From positions 1 to 64,000 of the forward strand of contig JASLLL010000005.1 of NCBI GenBank assembly GCA_030747075.1: 64,000 nucleotides of DNA, written 5' to 3'. Below the pieces are notes generated by a model. The model did no database searches. It was not told the origin of the DNA and saw nothing but the letters and a program-made list of their open reading frames with translations. Below, piece by piece: positions 59,474 through 64,000 of the stretch. Numbering within the stretch: the first letter of the stretch is position 1; each line of letters begins with the position of its first letter. Position numbers and translations under genes: made by a program. The DNA comes from Gemmatimonadota bacterium (lineage in GTDB: Bacteria > ARS69).

Positions 59474-61168
59474 TTCTTCGTTCAGCATCCGCGCCACCAC
59501 CTCCGGCGCGGACTCCACGGAGACCTTCTCGACCTGACCGTCGCGTCGGCGCCGCACCTCAACCAGTCCTTCCGCGAGATTCCGCTCTCCGATGGTCACC
59601 CGCACGGGGCTGCCCACCAGGTCCGCATCCTTGAACTTCGCGCCCGGCCGGCCAGAGCGATCGTCCAGCAATGTCTCGTCCGCGGGAAGCGCGTCAGCGA
59701 TGGTCCGTGCCGCGATCATCGATTCCTCATGCGCGGCCTTGACCGGCGTGACGGTCACCTCATACGGAGCCAGAGCCACGGGCCAGATGATGCCGTTCTC
59801 GTCGTGGTTCTGCTCCACAGCCGCCGCCACCGTCCGCGTCGTCCCGATGCCATAGCACCCCATGACACTCGTCCGGTTCTTGCCGTCCTTGTCAAGAAAC
59901 TGCGCCCCCATCGCCCCGGAGTACTTCGTCCCCAGCTTGAAGATGTGGCCGACCTCGATCCCCCGGATCGCCTGCATCGGTCCCCCCCCGCGCGGGCACA
60001 GGTCTCCGGCGCGAGCCGTCGCAATATCACACCAGTCGTCCGGGTCGAAGTCCCGTCCAGGGTTCACCCCCGTGAAGTGCGCATCTTCCCGGTTGGCACC
60101 GGTCACTCCGTCCGCAATGCCCCGCACGGAGTAGTCCGCGATCACGCGCACCCCGGAGAGTCCCACCGGACCCGCGAATCCGACCGGGGCCTTCGTGACG
60201 CGCGTGATCACTTCCGGAGAAGCCAGCTCCACCCGCTTCCCGAGGAAGCGCGCCAGCTTGCCCTCGTTGACATCCCGATCGCCACTGACCAGTGCAACCA
60301 CCGGGCCATCCTCCGTCTCGTAAACCAGCGTCTTCACCAGTCGCCCCGGCTCGACACCGAGGAACGCCGCCACCTCATCCACGGACTTCAGCCCGGGCGT
60401 GTCCACTTCCGCAAGATCCGCACTCCCTTCGGGCGACTCGCCCCCCGGATCCAACCGGTCCGCGCGTTCGTCAGAAGCGCAGTAGCCGGATTCCTCGCTG
60501 AAGAGAATCGTCGCCTCTCCGGACTCCGCCAGCACCATGAACTCGTGGCAGACCTCTCCCCCGATCGCGCCGGAATCCGCCTCCACCACGCGAAACTCCA
60601 ACCCGCATCGCGTGAAAATCCGTGTGTAAGCTTCGTGCATCTTCCGATAGGTCTCGGCCAGGCAGTCTTCGGTTTCATGGAAGCTGTACGCGTCCTTCAT
60701 GCCGAACTCGCGTGCCCGCATCAAGCCGAATCGAGGCCGGATCTCGTCGCGGAACTTGGTCTGGATCTGGTAGAGATTCACCGGCAGCTGCCGATAGGAC
60801 GAAACCTCGGTCCGGATAAGATCGGTGATCACTTCTTCGTGGGTCGGTCCCAGCGCGAAGAAGCGGCCATGCCGATCCTCCATTCGCATCATCTCTTTCC
60901 CGTAAACATCCCAGCGCCCCGTCTCCTTCCAGAGATCCTCCGGCGAAAGAACGGGCATGCGGACTTCCTGCGCACCGGCCCGGTTCATCTCCTCGCGGAC
61001 AATGGCCTCTACCTTCAGCACCGATCGCCACCCAAGCGGAAGCATGGTGTACAAGCCGGAGCCGACTCTTCGCATCATTCCCGCCCGGAGAAGCAAACGA
61101 TGCGAAGGGATCTCCGCGTCCGAGGGGACCTCTTTCATGGTGGGGATCAGCGCGCGACTCCACAGCAT
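59459..61168 (-). CDS. proS: Prolyl-tRNA synthetase, bacterial type with editing domain
   Basis: Charges tRNA-Pro. The 569-residue protein has class II motifs (GLYTMLPLGWRSVLKVEAIV, KFRDEIRPRFGLMRAREFGMKDAYSFH, VMGCYGIGTTRTVAA), the long inserted editing (INS/YbaK-like) domain (about residues 225-390), and a C-terminal anticodon-binding domain (YEVTVTPVKAAHEE). ATG 61168 follows GGAGG. The open frame continues upstream but is not family-like. It lies 34 bases below the BMC cluster. Confidence 0.95.
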   Translation of the reverse strand: MLWSRALIPTMKEVPSDAEIPSHRLLLRAGMMRRVGSGLYTMLPLGWRSVLKVEAIVREEMNRAGAQEVRMPVLSPEDLWKETGRWDVYGKEMMRMEDRHGRFFALGPTHEEVITDLIRTEVSSYRQLPVNLYQIQTKFRDEIRPRFGLMRAREFGMKDAYSFHETEDCLAETYRKMHEAYTRIFTRCGLEFRVVEADSGAIGGEVCHEFMVLAESGEATILFSEESGYCASDERADRLDPGGESPEGSADLAEVDTPGLKSVDEVAAFLGVEPGRLVKTLVYETEDGPVVALVSGDRDVNEGKLARFLGKRVELASPEVITRVTKAPVGFAGPVGLSGVRVIADYSVRGIADGVTGANREDAHFTGVNPGRDFDPDDWCDIATARAGDLCPRGGGPMQAIRGIEVGHIFKLGTKYSGAMGAQFLDKDGKNRTSVMGCYGIGTTRTVAAAVEQNHDENGIIWPVALAPYEVTVTPVKAAHEESMIAARTIADALPADETLLDDRSGRPGAKFKDADLVGSPVRVTIGERNLAEGLVEVRRRRDGQVEKVSVESAPEVVARMLNEETPRV

Positions 61169-61202
61169 TGGTTCCCTGCCTCCTCTTTCCCTGGAGATGT
61201 CC

Positions 61203-61973
61203 TTACCTGTTCGAGTCCCCGCGAAGGGAATCGCGAACGCGGTCCGCAATCGTGGCCGCGAGCTGCCGATCCGCGTCGGACAACCCGCCACTCCGGGGAG
61301 TCGACACCCCGCAGGAAGCCAGCCCCTCGCGTATCCCGTGTCGCCCTCTCTCATCAAGAAGGCGCTCCACCTGCTCCCTGCCCAGCGGATGCGCCCCACC
61401 CAACAGCCGCGCCACCAGGAGAACCCGCGCCGCGTGTTCGACCGTCTCCATCCGGCGGTACGCGCTGGAAACGCAACTCCCCACGGTCACCACACCGTGA
61501 TTCGCCAGAAGAACCGCGTCGTGATCGGCGATCCACGGATCCAGCGACCGGGACAGATCCTCGGTCCCCGGCGTGCCGTATGCGGCGACCGGCACCCCCC
61601 CGAGCCCCAGGATGACCTCCGGCAGGACACATTCCGACAGGTCCGCCCCGGCCGCTGCAAAGCCGGTCGCCACCGGCGGGTGGGCATGAACCACCGCCTT
61701 CACATCCGGCCGGAGATCATAGATGCGAAGATGCATCCCTGTCTCGGAAGAAGGAGTGCCGCGCCCTTCCCGCACCTTCCCGGCGCGACCCAGAAGGAGC
61801 AGGTCCTCCGCGACCATCTCCCCCTTGGCGCGGCCGGACGGCGTGATCAGGAGGGTGTCCTCCTGGCCGAGCAGCGCAGAGACATTGCCATCGGTGCCCG
61901 CGACATACTGCCGGGTGTCCAGCCGCGCACAGACGCGAACGATCTCCCGGCGAACTTCTTCAGGAGTGGTCAC
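61203..61973 (-). CDS. Class II aldolase/adducin family protein (sugar-phosphate aldolase, FucA-like)
   Basis: Zinc-dependent aldolase-type protein of 256 residues. It shows GTDGNVSAL, ITPSGRAKGEM, SSETGMHLRIY (catalytic Glu), VVHAHPPVATG and LLANHGVVTVG, with the three zinc-binding histidines expected of L-fuculose/rhamnulose phosphate aldolases. Co-transcription with shell proteins suggests it produces an aldehyde (lactaldehyde or similar) inside a microcompartment; the sugar substrate is inferred. It starts with GTG in a GTGA overlap with the vertex-protein gene. The C-terminus runs about 50 residues past the last recognisable aldolase motif. Confidence 0.85.
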   Translation of the reverse strand: MTTPEEVRREIVRVCARLDTRQYVAGTDGNVSALLGQEDTLLITPSGRAKGEMVAEDLLLLGRAGKVREGRGTPSSETGMHLRIYDLRPDVKAVVHAHPPVATGFAAAGADLSECVLPEVILGLGGVPVAAYGTPGTEDLSRSLDPWIADHDAVLLANHGVVTVGSCVSSAYRRMETVEHAARVLLVARLLGGAHPLGREQVERLLDERGRHGIREGLASCGVSTPRSGGLSDADRQLAATIADRVRDSLRGDSNR

Positions 61974-62251
61974 TTCTCAGGAACCCTCCACGGGTGGTGG
62001 TCGACTACACCGACAATCACGGTGCGAATGGGCGGCTGGTCGAGGCCGAGCACCTGTCCGGCCGAGTTCCCTTCATCCAGGACGAGGACTTCGTCCCCGA
62101 CGCCGGCGTCCACGGTATCCACCGCCAGATACGCTGCCCCCCGAAGCACGCCGGTCGCGTCCATCGGGCGCACCAGCAGGAGCTTTCGCCCGGCGAGTGT
62201 TTCCTCCTTCGCGGTGGCCCAAACGCTCCCGATGACCTGCCCGAGTTTCAC
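61970..62251 (-). CDS. EutN/CcmL-type BMC vertex protein (first copy)
   Basis: A 93-residue pentamer-forming shell protein that caps microcompartment vertices. The family start KLGQVIGSVWATAKEE, then LLLVRPMD and DTVDAGVGDEVLVLDEGNSA and a C-terminal VIVGVVD, is diagnostic. It starts with GTG in a GTGA overlap with the second copy. The two copies are clearly different in sequence. Confidence 0.93.
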   Translation of the reverse strand: MKLGQVIGSVWATAKEETLAGRKLLLVRPMDATGVLRGAAYLAVDTVDAGVGDEVLVLDEGNSAGQVLGLDQPPIRTVIVGVVDHHPWRVPEK

Positions 62252-62541
62252 GCGTCCTCCTCCGGGCACAGCTCTTCCTCAACGGAGAGATCGTCGACGA
62301 TCCCGAGAATCGCCGCATCCACCGGCGCACACTTCCCGGGGAATGCCTTCGCGGCCTCGCGGGACAACACAAAGAACACGCGGTCCCCGGCGCGAGCGGA
62401 CACCTGATCCGCCGCGATCAACGGGGCGCCGCTTGTCTTCCCGCGCTCGTCCTCCGGCTGGATTACGAGGAATCGGAAGCCCTCCAGGCGAGGGTTCTTC
62501 CGCGTCGCCCAGACGGTGCCGATGACGCGCGCCAGATTCAT
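62248..62541 (-). CDS. EutN/CcmL-type BMC vertex protein (second copy)
   Basis: A 97-residue paralogue of the preceding vertex protein, starting NLARVIGTVWATRKNP and continuing with FLVIQPED, ADQVSARAGDRVFFVLSREAA and AILGIVDDLS. It has an acidic C-terminal tail with one Cys (EEELCPEEDA). ATG 62541 overlaps the tandem BMC gene (ATGA). Two or more distinct vertex genes per locus are typical of several BMC types. Confidence 0.92.
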   Translation of the reverse strand: MNLARVIGTVWATRKNPRLEGFRFLVIQPEDERGKTSGAPLIAADQVSARAGDRVFFVLSREAAKAFPGKCAPVDAAILGIVDDLSVEEELCPEEDA

Positions 62542-63137
62542 CCGGCACCCCCCTCGTCCGTGCTTTCGGTGAGCATCCTCCCCACCCGCGCCGCCAGTTC
62601 CGGATGCGGACCCGCGAGAACCTCGGTTCGAACATGAAAGCCGCGTTCATCAATGGGCGCACGCGCCGCTTCCACGGCCGCCTGCACCGCGGCGACATCT
62701 CCGGTCAGCGTGAAGAAGCCCTTGCCGCCGATCCCGCGACCGGCCCCCAGTTCCAGAACGCTCACCGTCGCGGCCTTGGCGGCCGCGTCCGCTCCGACAA
62801 TCGCCGATGCCACCGTCAAGGTCTCCACGATCCCGATCGCCTCGCCCACCTTCAGCGCGGACGGCCCCCGGCCAATGGCGGGCGGCACCTCCGGGTGCAC
62901 ACGCGCAAGGAGAAGTTCGTCCAGGATGCAGCCGGGTGCCACCGATCGACCGCTGTCCAGCGAGGCCTCCACCTCCGCCACCCCCCCACCGAAGATCACG
63001 AGAAACTTGCCGGGGGAAACGGGCGACGCTCGAAGCAGAGCCACGCGAGCGGTCTTGAGTACTTCGTCCGCCGCACGCACTCCGGCCGCAATGGACGAAT
63101 ACTCCAGAAGCCCCAGCGCATCCTCGACCGTCTTCAC
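62538..63137 (-). CDS. Tandem-BMC shell protein, PduT-like, lacking the iron-sulfur Cys
   Basis: A 199-residue shell protein with two BMC domains: about residues 7-80 (ALGLLEYSSIAAGVRAADEV) and about 95-185 (AIGIVETLTVASAIVGADAA). Layout and segments (SPGKFLVIFGGGVAEVEASL, GIGGKGFFTLTGDV) match PduT, a pseudo-hexamer whose pore Cys holds a [4Fe-4S] cluster in ICPGKF. Here that position is Ser41 (VSPGKF), so the cluster is probably absent. The start is GTG in a GTGA overlap with the PduS-like gene. Confidence 0.9.
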   Translation of the reverse strand: MKTVEDALGLLEYSSIAAGVRAADEVLKTARVALLRASPVSPGKFLVIFGGGVAEVEASLDSGRSVAPGCILDELLLARVHPEVPPAIGRGPSALKVGEAIGIVETLTVASAIVGADAAAKAATVSVLELGAGRGIGGKGFFTLTGDVAAVQAAVEAARAPIDERGFHVRTEVLAGPHPELAARVGRMLTESTDEGGAG

Positions 63138-64000
63138 GCTCTCTCCCTTACCAGCGTCAGCGAACCATTCAACGCGCGAACTCTCCCCGAGAAGGGCGCG
63201 TGAATGCGCACTTCCTGCTCCCCGTCCCCGCCTCGGGCGACCACCTGCCCCTTCCAGACATCCTCCCCAGTCCGGACGACCGCCGAGACGCGGAGTCCGT
63301 CCTCTTGGGCCAGCGACAGGCGAACGCGCCCGATCCGGTCGCGGACATCGGTCCGGGCCTCCACCGCTCCTCCGATCCCGAGCCTGCGTGCGAACGCCTC
63401 GCGCGGGACGAAGCGAACCGCTGACGGCGACCGCTGCCGCACCCCTTGCGAACGAACACGCTGCGCGACTTCCGATGCGAGTCTACCCACCGGAATCGCC
63501 GACGGACAGACGGTATCGCACAATCGGCATTCCAGACACGATCCGGACGCGCTCGGAGGATACGGTCCTCCATCCCGCCCCGGCCAGCGAAGAGCGTCCA
63601 CCAGGCTTCGCGGCCGCACCCCCGCATCGGCAGCCGGGCAGATGGTGTTGCACAGGAAGCAGCGGGAGCAGCCCGCTTCCACGCGAGAGAGCGCGCTGTT
63701 GAAGGAGCGCGCCTCCCCTTCGGCCAGTGGGTGATCGGGCGGAAGGAAGATCATCGCACCCTCCCCGGCGGAAATGCCGTGTCGCGTTCCGACCGCTCGC
63801 CCACGACTCCCGCTCCAGGCGAACGCCACCGCATCGGGTGACTTGCGCCCTCCCGCCATCCGCGCAAGCGTGGCAACCGTCGTGCCAAGGGGAACGCGAA
63901 AAGTGCCCGGACTGCGCACATCTCCGGCAACCGTCACCCATGCGTCGAGCAGAACACGACCGCGCCTCGCGTGCCCGGCCGCCACCGCAACCCATGCGGG
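63134..64000 (-). CDS. PduS/RnfC-like iron-sulfur protein (N-terminus beyond window edge)
   Basis: C-terminal 288 residues of a larger protein; the frame is open to the right edge and no start is assigned. An SLBB-like domain (VTVAGDVRSPGTFRVPLGTT) is followed by two complete [4Fe-4S] motifs, CSRCFLCNTICP and CLECRLCDTVCP, as in PduS/RnfC electron-transfer proteins, and then a barrel-sandwich C-terminus (HAPFSGRVRALNGSL). PduS is thought to move electrons across the shell to regenerate a cofactor, partnering with PduT. Direct overlap with the PduT-like gene supports that pairing. Confidence 0.88.
   Translation of the reverse strand, partial: PAWVAVAAGHARRGRVLLDAWVTVAGDVRSPGTFRVPLGTTVATLARMAGGRKSPDAVAFAWSGSRGRAVGTRHGISAGEGAMIFLPPDHPLAEGEARSFNSALSRVEAGCSRCFLCNTICPAADAGVRPRSLVDALRWPGRDGGPYPPSASGSCLECRLCDTVCPSAIPVGRLASEVAQRVRSQGVRQRSPSAVRFVPREAFARRLGIGGAVEARTDVRDRIGRVRLSLAQEDGLRVSAVVRTGEDVWKGQVVARGGDGEQEVRIHAPFSGRVRALNGSLTLVRERA

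Noticed and set aside
59153-61615. Long plus-strand open frame of 820 codons opposite proS
   Set aside because: It is an antisense shadow produced by GC-rich codon bias; the minus strand here encodes a full prolyl-tRNA synthetase and the plus-frame product has no recognisable family features.

Overview
The window is a GC-rich, densely packed bacterial chromosome segment of housekeeping genes. Sixty of the 61 protein genes lie on the minus strand, and most junctions are 4-base stop/start overlaps (ATGA, GTGA and also TTGA). LolCD-type lipoprotein export genes, MurJ, an ECF sigma/anti-sigma pair and several predicted exported proteins or lipoproteins point to a Gram-negative cell with an outer membrane. 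A DUF4837-like lipoprotein, long TPR proteins and a bacterial microcompartment (BMC) cluster suggest a poorly cultured lineage near the Fibrobacteres-Chlorobi-Bacteroidetes/Gemmatimonadetes assemblage. That placement is an inference; there is no rRNA gene here to test it.

Layout, left to right; on the minus strand transcription runs from high to low coordinates. 1-13.5 kb: lolD (cut by the edge), lolC, lysS, prfB (with the programmed +1 frameshift), coaE, polA, ftsK, accC, pilT and accB; pilT sits between the two acc genes behind a strong hairpin. 13.5-17.3 kb: efp, aroQ, a TPR protein, aroB and a DUF4837-like lipoprotein, with a promoter at 17.3 kb. 17.3-25.4 kb: a degenerate HtrA-like protein, a zinc-finger anti-sigma factor, an ECF sigma factor, a large TPR protein, a peptide-type ABC transporter (binding protein and two permeases, no ATPase) and tRNA-Arg(CCG) with its promoter. 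25.4-41.5 kb: a sulfatase-like lipoprotein, trpB-C-D-G-E, pgsA, recN, dxs, a PAP2-related protein, a farnesyl diphosphate synthase, xseB, xseA, folD, a YmdB-type phosphoesterase, zapA and a short coiled-coil protein. 41.5-46.2 kb: pheT, pheS, rplT, infC (ATC start) and tRNA-Val(GAC); rpmI is missing from its usual place. 46.2-59.0 kb: rpsA, plsC, cmk, aroA, a DAHP synthase, a pseudouridine synthase, scpB, scpA, a tyrosine recombinase, uvrC and murJ. 59.1-59.5 kb: rpsT, the only plus-strand gene, with a clear promoter and a terminator shared with the convergent proS. 59.5-64 kb: proS, then a BMC cluster (class II aldolase, two EutN/CcmL vertex proteins, a PduT-like tandem BMC shell protein, a PduS/RnfC-like iron-sulfur protein) that continues beyond the right edge.

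Functionally the window covers aromatic biosynthesis (DAHP synthase, aroB, aroQ, aroA, most of trp), isoprenoid and phospholipid precursors (dxs, ispA, pgsA, plsC, acc), translation (lysS, prfB, efp, pheST, infC, rplT, rpsA, rpsT, proS), DNA replication, repair and segregation (polA, recN, xseAB, uvrC, xer, scpAB, ftsK), division (zapA), and envelope stress or secretion. The most distinctive parts are the BMC cluster at the right edge and the sigma/anti-sigma/inactive-protease cassette at 17.3-19.9 kb. No gene-free stretch exceeds 300 bases. I saw no CRISPR array, insertion sequence, prophage or rRNA.
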